Below, piece after piece: positions 9,801 to 22,200 of a stretch of 40,057 nt of DNA. Origin of the DNA: Flammula alnicola (lineage: Eukaryota; Basidiomycota; Agaricomycetes; Agaricales; Strophariaceae); contig JADNRV010000389.1 of NCBI GenBank assembly GCA_015499995.1, positions 1 through 40,057 of the forward strand, read 5' to 3'. The stretch's first letter is position 1. Each line of letters begins with the position of its first letter. The position numbers were made by a program, and so were the translations under genes. Below the pieces are notes generated by a model. The model was not told the origin of the DNA, ran no database searches, and worked only from the letters and a program-made list of their open reading frames with translations.

Positions 9801-11772
9801 ACGAATCCCCCCGATTACAGTAACCTCGATCCATAAAGAATTTGCATGGAGCACTGTATTTGGATTGGCCACGAGAAGCGTTCTGAGAAGGCGCTGGCCC
9901 CCACTCTTGGTCTGAATTGATAGGCGCAGTGTCTGGGGCTTCTGGCGGCTGCGAGTGTCGGTACGGACAGCGATCACCGTTGCGGCACTTGCCAAGTGGG
10001 AAGAACGTGCATTCTCGCACAAACGTGGAAGATACGCTCGCGCTGGGCTGGATAAACGCAGTCTGATCGCCCATTGGTGAATTGGTATATAATTGCTGAT
10101 TAACGAATGTTGGGATAGAAAATTGTGATGCTTGCTGTTGAGGTACTGCGTCGGGGTTGCGCTGTAAGGTCCATAAATTGGGCTGTTGGTCATGGAAGAG
10201 CATAGTATATTCATCTGGAGTGATCGAGTGGCGGAAACGGCAAGAATCGCCTTGCATACACTGTCCTTGCGCATGAAGTTTGCAGAACGGTATCTCTGGG
10301 TTGGTCAAGGGGTCCGCAAACTGGCTCCAATGAGGCATGACTTCTGATACATGCGGGTACAGTGGCGCTGGTGGTGCTAGCGCTGGTGCTGGTGCTGGTG
10401 CTGGTGGCGGTGCTAATGCTGGTGGTGGTGGTGGTGGTGGTGGTGGTGCTATTGCTAGTGGCATTGCTGGTGGTGGTGGTGGTGGTGTGGGCTGAGAGAT
10501 CCGCTGGTGGTGGTTCGTTGGAGGAGGCGATGCGGGTATTACTTCTGTTTCGTCGGGCCAGCCTCCTCCGTACCAGCTCCCAGGTCCCTTCAATTTCTGA
10601 ACACGCGAAGAGCTTGCATCCCAGGAGATCGGTGGGTCGGTTGACCAAGGGCGAGTGATCGTATCGTCCTCCTGGTCGGGGGCGTCCCACTCTGAATGGT
10701 CCTGCCCCAAAGCATTCTTGTCCTCCGGTGAATCCTCATCGTCATCGGCGTCATCGGCGGCTTCATCTTCTTCGACGGGCTGGTCATCGGAGCTATAGGC
10801 ATTTTGCGAGCTGTAGTAGTCGAGCTTGTCCTGGAACTGGTCATCGAAGGGTTCTTCCACCTGAGCATTCGTGTCGCGTTCGGAAAGCACTCCAATATTT
10901 TCATTGTCCGCATCCGGCCCACCAGATGCAGACGTATTGGCAGTCCTATCCAAAGCGACAGAGGTCGACTGCGGAGGAGGATGGAACGATGAAGCAGGAT
11001 CGTTCGAGGATTTCGATTGGTCTGAAGTTTTCCTTTCTGTCTGGATATGCTTGTACTTGCATGCATCGCCCGACCGACAGTTGCCTTGGATGTAATGCTT
11101 GCAGATCTTCTTCGACTCCGACTTAGCAGGGGGAGGTTTCGCTTGGTCTTGGTCTATGTGGAGTGTGCGTTTCGTCGGCAAGAATAATTTTGGAGGAGAG
11201 AGCAACTTACTTTGGACTTGATGTCCGCTGCTACTTCCATGCCGTCCAGAACCGGAGGCAGATGGGGCAGAGTGAGAAAACTCGCAACTGTCGCCTTTTC
11301 CACATTCACCTTGGCTGAAGAAAAAGCAAGGCGATTTCTCTGCCTCGTCCAGCTCGGATGATTCCCTTTGTTGTTCGACGGGATCAGCACTCCATGAGAC
11401 ACCCCATCCCGGATCGTCTACTAAAATTTCCGCTTTGTCGTGGTTCGACTCCCCCTCCCATTCGTCTTGGTCTTCCTCGCGATCTTTGGGGGGATTGACA
11501 GGCTTACTGGGTGCTGCTTGTTTGCCTTCACTTGCACTGGAATTGCCAGACTTCGGCGAAGAGCCGCCTTTGCGGTGAGATCGCGTACATTTCTCTCCAT
11601 AAGCACACTTCCCGAGAAGGAAGTACTTGCAGACACCAGACTTAGACGATGCTGACGGCGATGACTTCTGGCCAAAGACCGGTTTTCGGTGGCTGAACGT
11701 ACAGGACTTTCCCCGGTGGCAAGTGTTCTTGAGATAAAATGTGCAGACTGGCGTGGTATCGCTAGTAGCCAT
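6844..11772 (-). CDS. Ten-CCCH zinc-finger, RRM-like, RING-IBR protein (RBR-type E3 without RING2)
   Basis: Exons 11772-9001, 8948-8793 and 8739-6844 join in phase 0 to 1607 aa. The first ~920 residues hold ten CCCH fingers (C-x7/8-C-x5-C-x3-H), for example CTFYLKNTCHRGKSCTFSH, separated by acidic, Ser-rich and poly-Pro linkers. About three RRM-like folds follow (VLSNLPPDL; VYLKVSWPRP; FAISLQNLVP). Then come a RING1 (CQIC...CRHVYCTAC, ~1468-1525) and a complete IBR (CPSLEC...CSLC...CTYC...H...C, ~1558-1600). In RBR ligases the catalytic Cys lies in RING2; here the frame stops ten residues after the IBR. The N-terminus suggests RNA binding, so an RNA-linked ubiquitin role is inferred, possibly non-catalytic. 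A GTAAGT...TAG stretch at 11210-11154 (57 nt, in frame) may be an extra intron. Confidence 0.85.
10365..10495. repeat. GGT/GCT trinucleotide-rich tract encoding poly-Pro/Ala on the minus strand
   Basis: This low-complexity tract lies within the CCCH gene and encodes runs of Pro with Ala between zinc-finger clusters. Such tracts are prone to length change. The Val/Leu-rich open frame on the plus strand across it is an artefact. Confidence 0.85.
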
Positions 11773-12377
11773 TATGGTATCAAAGGAAGCTCGAAATCTG
11801 GATGGAAGCCAGAGAGTTAAAAGAAAGAGAATTATGTCAGGGGACTGCCAGCTAGAGCGCGCAGACTGAATGGGGCCGTATTCAGGCTCTGAGCTCGAGG
11901 TGGGAGTTCCAACTGAACCTGCATCTGTTTATCTGACCCTTTTATACAAATTTAAGCTTTTCCCCCGCTGGCAGATCCTGATTAGTGAGCGGCATGACCT
12001 TCGATTTCCCATGAGGTAAGAAACGTGTTGATGGAGAGGACATGAGGACATGGGGGCTAGATAAGCCTCTACATGGGAGTGCAATGTTAAATGTTTTGCG
12101 AATATGTACAAGACCCTTGTCAAGCAAAGCAAATCCTTCACGAAGATTCGTGGACTTTGAAAAAATTCAGTTAGCGCACTACCATCCTGGTTCCGGATCA
12201 ATTTGAATTTCAATGGCTATAACCTGACCACCCCATTTGAAGCTTGCTTCCGGTTCGAAATTGGCTCTAATTTATAGAGGGATATATCAAGGCCGCAGCC
12301 TTTCCTCCCCAATTCCTCCTCAATCACTTTTCAAATACTCTCGTTAGACCTTATTAATTATTACTGGAGTGACGGCC
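11773..12377. promoter_or_regulatory. Divergent promoter region (CCCH gene / GTPase-kinase fusion)
   Basis: These 605 bp separate two genes transcribed away from each other. A TATA-like element (tttatagag) near 12270 is about 105 bp upstream of the fusion-gene ATG. No other motif is supported. Confidence 0.4.
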
Positions 12378-14015
12378 ATGAGTCAATTCATTTTCAATAT
12401 CGCCATTACGGGTTCGCTCTGCCTTTTTGCTTCATAACAGAAAATTGCTCATAACGCTTCAGGTGGTCCAGGTAGTGGAAAACATAGCCTAAAGGAAAAA
12501 CTCGTGCGGAACGTGCGTGCGATTGGATTGGTGTCAAACTCACTGCTTCACTCAGGAGGCTTATGCGGTTCGCCGGAACGGCAGCATCTTCTGTTTTCGG
12601 GGCCACGCTGTGGACGACGCAGCTGGACATCCAGATGTCGACTTTGCAGTGGCACTGACTGATTCCTCTCATACGTATGAGTATTTCATGGAGATGCCAT
12701 ATTTCTATCAAGCTCGCGATCTGGTGTCTGCCTCCCGAACATGTGTAGTTGGTACCAAGCGCGATATGATTCTGCCCGACTATTGCAATGCAGATCTCAT
12801 TGCACGTCGCCATCCAACTTGTGCCGCATACTATCATCAAGTTCCATATTTCTCTGTCAATTGCCTAGGCGGACACGGTGTCGACTTCCTTTGTGAACAT
12901 ATTGGTCTGCACGTCTCCCTAGCTGTTCTGGCTAATGTGATTTCTGACCGCTTATCACTAGTCGACGTAGTGACCGCATCAAGTCGCCATCTGAAGAGGA
13001 GCATCTCATCACCACTGGCTTCGATAATTCATAAGTTCGCGAACCATATGTTGGATTTTGTCGCTGCCATATTATCTCTTCCGGTGCCTCAGGATGTAAA
13101 TCGAGATGTGAGCCTGAGGATATTCGCCTCCAAAGCCTCGCTGATTTATGACAGACATCTGATTGTGAAGAATTGGATGACGAAACCGTCAAGGAATTGG
13201 TGTCCTCGCCGCTAGCCAAGGCCTGGGATGCGTCTTTGAAGGCGCGGGCTAACAGCGACGACAATTATATGCCAACGCATCAAATCTCTCCTACCTTAAT
13301 CGCCAAGGCGAACGCCCAGCACGAGAGGGCCGCCATGGATTATGTGCGTCGTCACACACGTATTCCCGTTCCTCAGCTTCGTCATCGCAATCTTCGTGAC
13401 TGGATGGTATCAGAATTCATTGAAGGGGAAATGCTTCTCGAGTGCTGGGATAAGCAGAGCCTCTTCATGAAATTTCGCATTGCCTGCACGATGCGCTGCT
13501 ATCTTTCTCAACTTCGCCGTCTCAAAGGCACTATGCCCGGTAGACTGGAGAATCACGTCGTTGATGGACCCCTTTTCGAAAATGCACCACATGGCCCATT
13601 CCAATCTCTGTTTCATTTCCAGTCTTGGTGCGAAATGATTGCAATATGCGGATGGTGTTCCACGGCAGCACATTTTAAAAATATTGGTAGGCTTGACAAA
13701 CTAAAGCCACAACCTGTCGTTGGAGAGCCGTGGGACCTAGTCTATGCCCATGGCGACCTGAATCTCACCAATTGTCTTCTCTCTAAAGACGGTATCCTGT
13801 GGATTATCGACTGGGCGGAAAGTGGTTTTTTTCCTAGCTGGTTTGATGGTGCCTCAATGGCTTGGTATGAAAAACTGCAAGAAGCACCACGATCTTGGCA
13901 TTTTCTACGACCTTTCATGGCGGGTAAGGAGTCGGACGTCAAATACAATAATTTTTGGGCATTTTTCCTTAACGACGTCCACCGTTTTCCTCATTCTGAA
14001 CAATACGAGGGCTAG
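12378..14015 (+). CDS. Ras-like small GTPase domain fused to an APH-like kinase domain
   Basis: Exons are 12378-12411, 12463-12503 (or -12512), 12556-13095 and 13155-14015, all GT-AG and in frame, giving 491 (or 494) aa. Residues 1-~175 look like a small GTPase. The P-loop GGPGSGKHS (completed across intron 1) follows the strand FIFNIAIT; then DAAG at the G3 position, the strand FAVALTD, TKRD at G4 (for NKxD) and SVNCLGG at G5. Switch I is short and no G2 Thr is evident. After a ~50-aa linker, residues ~230-491 form an APH-type kinase: Lys in LIAKANAQHERAAMDYV, the catalytic loop HGDLNLTN, and IDWAESGFFPSW. The two halves meet at intron 3 (GTAAAT...GACAG with a CTGAT branch-like site). The substrate is unknown. 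Two separate genes are less likely, since neither half then has a good terminus. Confidence 0.75.
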
Positions 14016-14459
14016 AAGTTGCTTGCTATCATTTACTGAAAATTCAAGCAGTTTAGAAAATCCATTTTCCTCCCTAAATTCTCAACCTCTCCTTCTCAAA
14101 TTTCAGAGATATCTTAGTGTCTATATACTTGTTTATGAATACAAATTTTTAAAGGAGACAGCCTTATGGATTCTTCTGCATGAAAAATTTCAAACTCCTG
14201 GATATTACGTACACCTCTTTGGGTCGGGAAGTGTGCCTTATTCTCAACATAAAATAGAATAAAATACATAGTCACGTAGAACAGGAAAAACCCGATCTTC
14301 CCTGAAAGTTTTGGGGTAGGATTATTCATCGTGGAGGAATGGCAAGGTAATAAAAAAGTTTCAAACTCCTGGTAAATGATAGTGCATTCAAAGGAAATAA
14401 ATTAGGTAGGGAAGAAGATGTAGGTTGTATCCCTCATAAGGTCATCGAGGTCATTATCA
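14016..14459. other. AT-rich convergent intergenic region
   Basis: This lies between the stop codons of the fusion gene (+) and the membrane-protein gene (-). A 15-bp repeat, tttcaaactcctgg plus a flanking base, occurs near 14188 and 14359. An 8-bp inverted repeat (ccctcata / tatgaggg, 14431-14438 and 14461-14468) overlaps the end of the membrane-protein gene. No gene was seen. Confidence 0.45.
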
Positions 14460-15500
14460 TTATGAGGGCCAGGCTTTCTCGGAGATCTGACTCCATACAG
14501 TCTCGTAGTCGAGGCCTTCTCGCGCAAATTGATCGACCATTGTCTGGTATGATTTGGGAGATGATGATCGTTCGGTAATCTTACTCGAGGTCGAGCGCGA
14601 GATCATGTCTTCCCAAATCGCTAACAATCCATCTTTGCCCGACTGAGCCAGGAATGTCTATTAAAAATATTATTAGACAGGGACCAAGTAGCAGAAGCTG
14701 TCGGCAGACTCACTTTGAACACGGCAACCTCTTGCTGGTCCGTCATAATCTCGTGCATCCTCCACAGCTCGCAGACGGTCCACAAGCCTTCGGAGTTCTG
14801 CTTCCAAATGGAAAACTCCAAGGATTCTTCGTCAATTTCGCCGGCAGAGATGCTTCGCAATGCATCAAAAACAGCACTGTACTCGACCGTCCAATATTCT
14901 AATGACAGGATGGCACTGGTGTTGGAATAAAGAAATTTTGGGTTGATTGCTCGAATGGCAGTGCGCCAGTATTGTTCCATGCATTGATCCTCCGTGGAGT
15001 GGCTCTTGCGATCGTTGTTGTTCAGCGTCGAGGTTGGTGTGGGTGGTTTTCGAATGATGACTTCAGACGGGCGGAATCCGTACGTGATACGGAGACGGCA
15101 CTCGCCAAAAAAGAAAGGAATTGTAGTCGATCGTAGGAGTATAATAATTGCAGAGGCGATGACGGTGTTTTGGATAGCCCAGACCACAAATTTGGTCCGG
15201 AGTGGCAAAGTGCCCATGAAATTGAAGTCATGGATAAACGATATCATGGCAACGCATAGGACGAATAACAGGATGGCCACGTTCAAGGCAAGCGCTTTGA
15301 TAAATGTAACCCTAGGGTTTTATAATGAGCACCCTGCCGTGTTGGAAAGAAAGATCACGGTACCTCTTAGCTGAGACAGGAGATCTATCGAGACGAGTTA
15401 TGAATCCACTTCGAAGTGGGTCATCGTGTCGGGAAAGAAAATCGGCCAAAAGGGAGGTACGAGGTAACTGCTTGAACCTAGAGAATGCTGTAGACTTCAT
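14460..15500 (-). CDS. Two-pass membrane protein of unknown function
   Basis: Exons 15500-15364, 15311-14714 and 14657-14460 join in frame to 310 aa. A basic N-terminal tail (~50 residues) precedes TM1 (ALALNVAILLFVLCVAMISF, ~51-70). TM2 (WAIQNTVIASAIIILL, ~87-103) follows, then a soluble C-terminal ~200 residues. The segment after TM2 (FGECRLRITYGFRPSEVI) looks conserved in character, but I do not recognise a named family. There is no signal peptide; the basic N-terminus suggests a cytosolic N-terminus and, with two TMs, a cytosolic C-terminus. It lies head-to-head with the gamma-adaptin gene, with 339 bp between start codons. Confidence 0.75.
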
Positions 15501-15839
15501 TGCAGATGCAAGGATTCAGAAGAGGAAGCTGAACAGGAAAGACCAGCTGTCCCTCAGGTTTTCCCCGCTGGGGTAGAAGTAGAAAGAGAAAGAGGTGGCG
15601 TCTCGACTTCTGGTTGCTTCATACTTGTACTAAGTTAGCGTTCGGTGATTGAAACGTTGCTTTGAGTTAAAAACAAGGACAGACTACACAATAGAGTGAT
15701 GGGTCAAGCAAGGCCGATGGTCACAAGTCACATTCTGTTACAGTCACCATGGCCATTTCTGGCGACGGCGTGTGGGCAGACTCAAGAAACCAAGTGCTAG
15801 AAGCCATACTACTTTCCTCGAGGGGCCGAGCAGCGGAAG
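15501..15839. promoter_or_regulatory. Divergent promoter region (membrane protein / AP-1 gamma)
   Basis: These 339 bp lie between the divergent start codons of the two-pass membrane protein and gamma-adaptin, so they must hold both promoters. No specific element is claimed. Confidence 0.45.
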
Positions 15840-18800
15840 ATGGTCTATCACAACTTAAAGGGTAAGAATAAAAATTTGGAGTGTTCAAAAGACGTGCTGA
15901 TTTCCTTGTTAGCCCTTATCAAGGGCATCCGGTCATGCAAGGTTCTTGGGCGCCCTTTTAGCCATAATGAATACCTGAAATCTGATTCATCTTCAATATC
16001 CAATAGACCGTGGCGGATGAACGCGCTCTTATTCAACAAGAATCTGCTGCGATACGGGCATCCTTTCGAGAGGAGGACTCATTTCAGCGGCATAACAACA
16101 TCGCGAAGCTCCTGTACATCCATATGCTGGGTTCACCCGCCCACTTCGGCCAGATCGAATGCTTGAAACTTGTTGCGAGTCCTCGATTTTCGGACAAGCG
16201 TCTAGGGTACCTAGGGATTATGCTGTTGTTGGACGAGAGTCAGGAGGTTTTGACGTTGGTTACCAACTCTCTCAAAAAGTGAGTTTATCGCGCAAGCGCA
16301 TCCACGTCAAACTGAAGCAATATATTTCTTATTAGCGACATGAACCATTCTAATATGTATGCCGTGGGACTTGCGCTCTGTACATTCGCCAACATCGCGT
16401 CCGAGGAGATGTCCCGCGATCTCGCCAATGAAATAGAGAAACTCCTTGGTTCGAGTAACACCTACATCCGCAAAAAGGTTGAACCATTTATCTCAATGTG
16501 CTCATAAGTTGCGATTAACTTACGTGTTTTAGGCTGCACTCTGTGCTTTGCGAGTGGTCAGGAAGGTTCCAGACATTGCGGACCACTTCACTGCCAAAGC
16601 CAAGAACCTCTTGACAGATCGGAATCACGGTGTGCTACTTACTGCAATTACGCTCGTCACCGAGATGTGCCAAATCGACAACGCACTTCTGGACGAATTC
16701 AGAAGTGTACGTGATTCTATCTTCTCAATGTAAATCAGTCATAACCAGCCATCTAGGCCGTTCCTCTGCTCGTTCGTAACCTGAAATCGTTGGTGACAAC
16801 GGGATACAGCCCAGAGCACGATGTTTCTGGTATCACAGATCCTTTCCTGCAGGTGAAAATCTTGCGCCTACTACGTCTGTTGGGCAATGGAGATGAGCAA
16901 GCAAGTGAGACGATGAACGACATCTTGGCACAAGTGAGTTTCGCGATGTTTGCTGAGCATTTCAATGATCATCTAATCATCAATCTCAAGGTTGCGACGA
17001 ACACTGACTCATCGAAGAACGTTGGGAACTCTATATTGTACGAAACAGTCTTGACGGTTTTGGACATTGAGGCGGATACTGGCCTGCGGGTAATGGCCAT
17101 CAACATTCTCGGAAAGTTCTTGAGCAACAAGGATAATAATATCCGGTGCGTTGCATCTCTGTATACCGTGAAGCATTATTCACTTTCGACTCTTCCAGAT
17201 ATGTTGCCCTCAACACCTTGAACAAGGTTGTTTCGATGGACACCAACGCCGTTCAACGCCATCGAAATATCATTCTTGATTGCTTGCGAGACGGAGATAT
17301 TTCTATCCGTCGTCGTGCCCTCGAACTTTCATATGCTCTAATTAATGAGCAGAACGTCCGTATACTTATCCGAGAATTGCTGGCATTCCTCGAAGTGGCG
17401 GATGATGAGTTCAAGCTTGGGTTAACAACACAAATATGTCTCGCGGCAGAACGATATGCACCCAACAAGCGTTGGCACATTGACACTGTTCTGCGGGTTT
17501 TGAAGCTGGTCTGTTCTCCATTTTGTTTTTATTCTGAAGTTACTGACCATTCTTTTCTCATAGGCTGGCAACTTTGTGCGCGAGGAAATCTTGTCGGCTT
17601 TCATTCGACTAGTCGCTTACACACCTGAACTACAAGCTTACACGGCCTCCAAGCTCTACCTTGCCCTGAAATCGGACATATCACAAGAGTCATTGACTTT
17701 AGCAGCGACATGGATTCTTGGAGAGTACAGTGACATCATCGTGCAAAGCGGTGTCGTGGACGAAGATCAAACTATCATGGTACGCACTCATTTTCGTTGC
17801 ACATTGCACTAGCACCCAATTATCTTTGTCCTCTCAGATCACCGACAAGGATTTGATCGATCTCGTCCTATCCATTTTGGACTCGCCATATGCCAACTAC
17901 CTCATCCGCCAGTTCGTGCTCGCCGCCGTGACTAAAATCGCCGCCCGCAGCACGACGTCCGTGCCTGAGCAGGATCGTATCGCTGAGGTTCTCGCGACGT
18001 ACACCAGCAGCCCAGAGCTAGAGCTGCAGCAGCGCGCGGTGGAGTTTGCGAGCCTGTTCACCTTGGGCGAAACAAGGATCGGTGTCCTGGAGCAGATGCC
18101 TCCTCCAGAGCTCAAAGCTACTGTTATGGGTGTTGGTAAGTGTCGATGTCCTCTGGTCCTGTGGTTGTTGATATTTATTTCTTGTTTCAGTTAGTGAGAG
18201 GAAGCCCGTTGGATCTACGAAAGGCAAAGAGGTACGTATTTTTTCTTAGGTTTCCCTGCAATTCTTAATATTCAATTCGTCATCCGTAGGCCGATCTTCT
18301 TGGTGATGAGGTTCCACCAACACCAGGTGGCGCTATCAATAATCAACCTGCTGCATCGGCCCAGTCAAATCAAGATCTTCTCGCCGAAATCTTCGGTTCG
18401 TCGTCCTCGACGACCAGCGCTTCTCCTCCTCCAGCATCACAGCAGCGTTCTACAGTAGACGACATCATGGGCTTGTTTGGTAACACTTCGTCACCAGGAA
18501 TCCAGACACCTCATCCCTCCGCTATGCCGCCTTCCTACGCTGCGACTCCTACATCGGCATTCCCACCAACGCAAGCAGCGGCCCCTCCTACTCCTGCCGT
18601 TCCTCCCCAACAGCGTCTCACGGCGTATTCTGCCTATGACAAGAACGATCTCAAGATCACACTCACGCCGCAGACGTCGCCCACAAAGCCTGGTGTGGTG
18701 ATGATTTTGGCTCGCTTCCAAGTGTCAGGCGGAGAGGCAGCGACTGGCCTGAGCTTCCAGGCTGCAGTACCCAAGGTGAAGCCTTTTAATCTTATCTCCG

Positions 18801-19089
18801 AACTACTTACTGATTAAGTTGATTCTCATAGTCGCAACAACTGCAAATGTTGCCCATGTCCAATCCTAACATCAATCCGGGTGCTGTTGAGACGCAGCAA
18901 ATGCGAGTCGTAGCCCCTGTTGGAGTGAGTCATCCCTCTAGTTTAATTGACAGTCTCCTTTCTGACCTTTTACTTCAGAGCAACGTCCGCCTACGTCTAC
19001 GAATAGCATACTCCATTGCAGGTCAAAACTTCCAGGAGCAAGTAGACTTTGCAAGCTTCCCACCTGGTCTTACGGGCACACCGTCATGA
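15840..19089 (+). CDS. AP-1 complex gamma-adaptin (large subunit)
   Basis: Fourteen exons: 15840-15861, 15913-15941, 16007-16278, 16336-16477, 16533-16706, 16757-16933, 16991-17145, 17199-17508, 17564-17779, 17838-18135, 18191-18231, 18290-18775, 18832-18924 and 18979-19089. They join in frame to 841 aa, the usual length for the family. The N-terminus ([27 protein letters not shown]) and the ARM/HEAT trunk to ~residue 612 are characteristic of gamma-adaptin. A Pro/Ser-rich hinge (~613-717) with acidic Leu motifs (DLLGDE, LLAEIF) could bind clathrin, and the gamma-ear (~718-841) recruits accessory proteins. AP-1 sorts cargo into clathrin vesicles at the trans-Golgi and endosomes. The first two coding exons are very short (22 and 29 nt). 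Confidence 0.97.
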
Positions 19090-19262
19090 TCAAGAGCCGG
19101 CTGAATAGATGTGTAACTCTTGTAGTCATTTAATCGGCATTTTCTTCACTCAGTTTCCGCTATTCTTGATCATTAATTTCAATAAACTCAAAACATAATA
19201 TGGATTTCTGTGGATGGAATATACATACAAAGGTGAAAAAGTAAAATCATAAAAAGCGCAGA
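19090..19262. other. Short convergent 3' intergenic
   Basis: Only 173 bp separate the stop codons of AP-1 gamma (+) and SF3B1 (-). An AATAAA-like signal (caataaac) near 19182 suits the plus strand. Overlapping 3' UTRs are likely. Confidence 0.4.
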
Positions 19263-22200
19263 TTAAATGAAAACCTGTAAGGGGTGCCTATCATATACGT
19301 TTTTGTCATCGCTAAGCTCGCCGAGGTCGGGGTAGAAGGGTACTAGGGCATCCTCTGCACCAAGGTATAGAGCATTATAAACGCGCCAATAAACCTCGCG
19401 GACCTTGCGCGCTGGGTGGAACAGACCCTGCAGCACGTAGCTCAACAACACACCAGGGCCAAGAGTGACCCGCATGGCTTCGATAGCGTCCATAACTGCT
19501 CCAATGACGTGTGGCGAGGTTTCGAAGCAATTTGGCCATACGAGATTCATAAGATGGAGCATGGAGTCCTCGCAGCCAAGACCAGCAACTCCCAGAGCAA
19601 GATGTTTGACGATCGTGCTGGCGGTTTGACGATGAACGAGGTCGCGGTCGGTGAGGGCGTCTTCCAGCATGGTTACCACCGAGTCGCAGTAGTATGCCGA
19701 TTGTGGGCCGACGTACTCGAAGACGAAGGAAAGGGCTTTCAAACAACCCGTTCGGACATTTAGTTCGGCTGTACGGTATTCGTTCAAGATGGCCGGAATA
19801 CAGGTGAAAGCTAAAGATATAAAAAAGGTTAATATTTGATTAAAACACAATGGCAAGAATGACTCACGTCCGCAAGTTTCTGCCACAATGGCAATGGCGA
19901 CTGTGCTACACACGCGACTTTGGCGTTCTTGCACACGTAGATTGGTCAGGAGCACCGATAGGACGTCTTGAGGACCCAAACTCTTGGCGATATAACCGAA
20001 GGAGTTGACAGCGGCACGACGAATCCCTTTCTTGTGGGCCTTCAGCAGATCGAGGAGTTCGAAACAGATACGCATCCATTCTCGAGCAGGCACAAATTCA
20101 GCACCACGATCGGCAATACGACCGATCAAGTTGATGGAAGCTTCTTGCACCTTTTCGTGTCTGTTTCGCAGGATAGGTGTCATTCTTGGTACTATTTGAG
20201 ATAAGAGTTAGTACATATTCTTTATTTAAATAAGAGAAGAAAAACTCACGTAGATCTTTCACTGGAGGATTCATTTGTGTCATACCAACGACGTTGGCGA
20301 TGGCACCCTCAGCTGCAATGATACTTCCTAGTGTGTCGGGGTATTCCTCTCCCAATTGTTCGAATAGAACAAGACCGAGTTTGCTCAACAGCTGGTCTTC
20401 ACCGCACTGCTTGATCACGACGGCCAATCGTGTTGTCAAATCAGCAGCTTGCTGACGGACCTTGGCGCTCTTGTTGTTCAGCCGCCAGAGAATAGTAGAG
20501 ACAATTTGTGTCAGGTAAGGTTTGACGCGGATGCCGAGGGCATTGACGACAGTGCCAAAGCCATCAAGCATGACCTGGTCCTCGGTCGTCTGTTCTTGGA
20601 AGGAGTAGATGATACCGTCAACCAAGCGCACTTCCAGGCGCTCGTCGATGTCGGATGCCCCGAGGGTGGCGACGACTTTGGTGATCGTCTCCATTACCAT
20701 CTTTCGGTAAGGCTCAGCCTCATCCTTGAGCTCATTTACAATCCTTCCAACAATCTCCGAGACACCTGACTTCTGGGCAAGTTCGACGGTGGTCTCAACG
20801 ACCTGTCTGTAGTTTCGACGATCAAGAGCCATACGGCGAACCCAGAAGGACTTGAAGAAGTCGGGCAAAATGTCTTGCTTGATGTACTGAGCAGTGACAC
20901 CCTCCGTGGCTGCGCACTGCTTCACGACCTTGAGAACGATCTTCTTCATTTCCTCGTCTGATGTTTGGAATTCACGAATGAGGATGACGGTCACTTCTTT
21001 GGTATAATACGAAGCGTATTCCGGGTCCATAAGAGGAATAATGAAACCGATGGCTTTGAGGAAGGCAGCGAGGCCTTTACCACGGTGCAGGCGAATACCC
21101 AACCAAAGAGGCTTCAAGACATTATCGAAAGATTCGATACCGTACGGCGCAGCGGCCTCGGCAAGGGCAGCCAACCCAAGGGCAGTCATCGTCCTGACCT
21201 TCTGCTGCTCGTCCGACAAACCATGCGCAATGCAGTCGACCAAGTTGCGAAGATGAGGGAGGACTGCGCAACCCATCATGATGGCGATTTGCTGCACGAT
21301 ACGAATACCGGTGTGCCTGGCCTGCCATGACTTCTTGGAGCGACAAACGGCCTTGAGGAAAGGAAGAAGCGAGGGAATACCGAGAGCCGAAGCAACAACG
21401 GAGAATGCACGTGCGGTGGTGTTGCGCACATACTCATCAGCGTGGTCGATATCAGGACGCATGGTGGAAATCATGTGGGCAAGGCCCGCGGCTTTCGAAA
21501 GATTGGAAATAATTTCGCGACCTTCGACACGGGCGTAGTAATCCTCGTCGATAAGAAGTGGTTCGATGACGACGAGGATTTTATGGACGTAAGGGCGAAC
21601 AAGGTCGTCCAGTTTGTAAAGCACACGATCGATGACCTTAACCAGCAAATGACGCTCCTGATCTTCAAGTGTGCGCTCCATGAGAAGAGGAAGGATTTTG
21701 TCGAAGAGAGGACCGGCGCCGAATTCGCGAGCCTTGTCGGTAATCTGCCGAAGAGCTGTCTTACGAACGGGAGGCGTTCCGTTCTTGATCTTGAGGAGCA
21801 ATCGCATGATCTTCCTCTCCTTCATCTCCTCCACCGTCAACTCGGTCTCGTCTTCTTCCTTCAGAATTTTGGCGAAGTATTGAGCATCCTCCGCCTTGAA
21901 GAAAGCCAAGTTGCCGACACCAGGGATCTCCGTGGGCAGTTCTGGGGCGAGGCCGGCTGCGGCTGCGGCAGCAGCGGCGTCAGAACTCTCTTGAATTTGG
22001 AATCCGCCCACTTCCGTTATAGGCGTCGCCATAAACTTGCGAGGTGCTACCATAGGTGCATAACCAGGTGGAGGTGTAACAATGGCGTAGCCGGTAGCAG
22101 GCAGGACGGCGTCGAGCTCTTCGTCGGTAAGATATCGATTGTTTTTGTCGTCCTGCATGATACCAGGAGCATTCATGATAATGGGCATCATAGGTGCCTC

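Noticed and set aside
10362..10658. Plus-strand Val/Leu-rich frame resembling a membrane protein
   Set aside because: It is the antisense of the poly-Pro/Ala codon tract inside the CCCH gene.
12378..14015. Two separate genes (a GTPase and an APH kinase)
   Set aside because: The first frame would end in a meaningless tail at 13215 and the second would lack its own ATG ahead of the N-lobe. The 13096-13154 intron has proper donor, branch-like site and acceptor, and joins both in frame.
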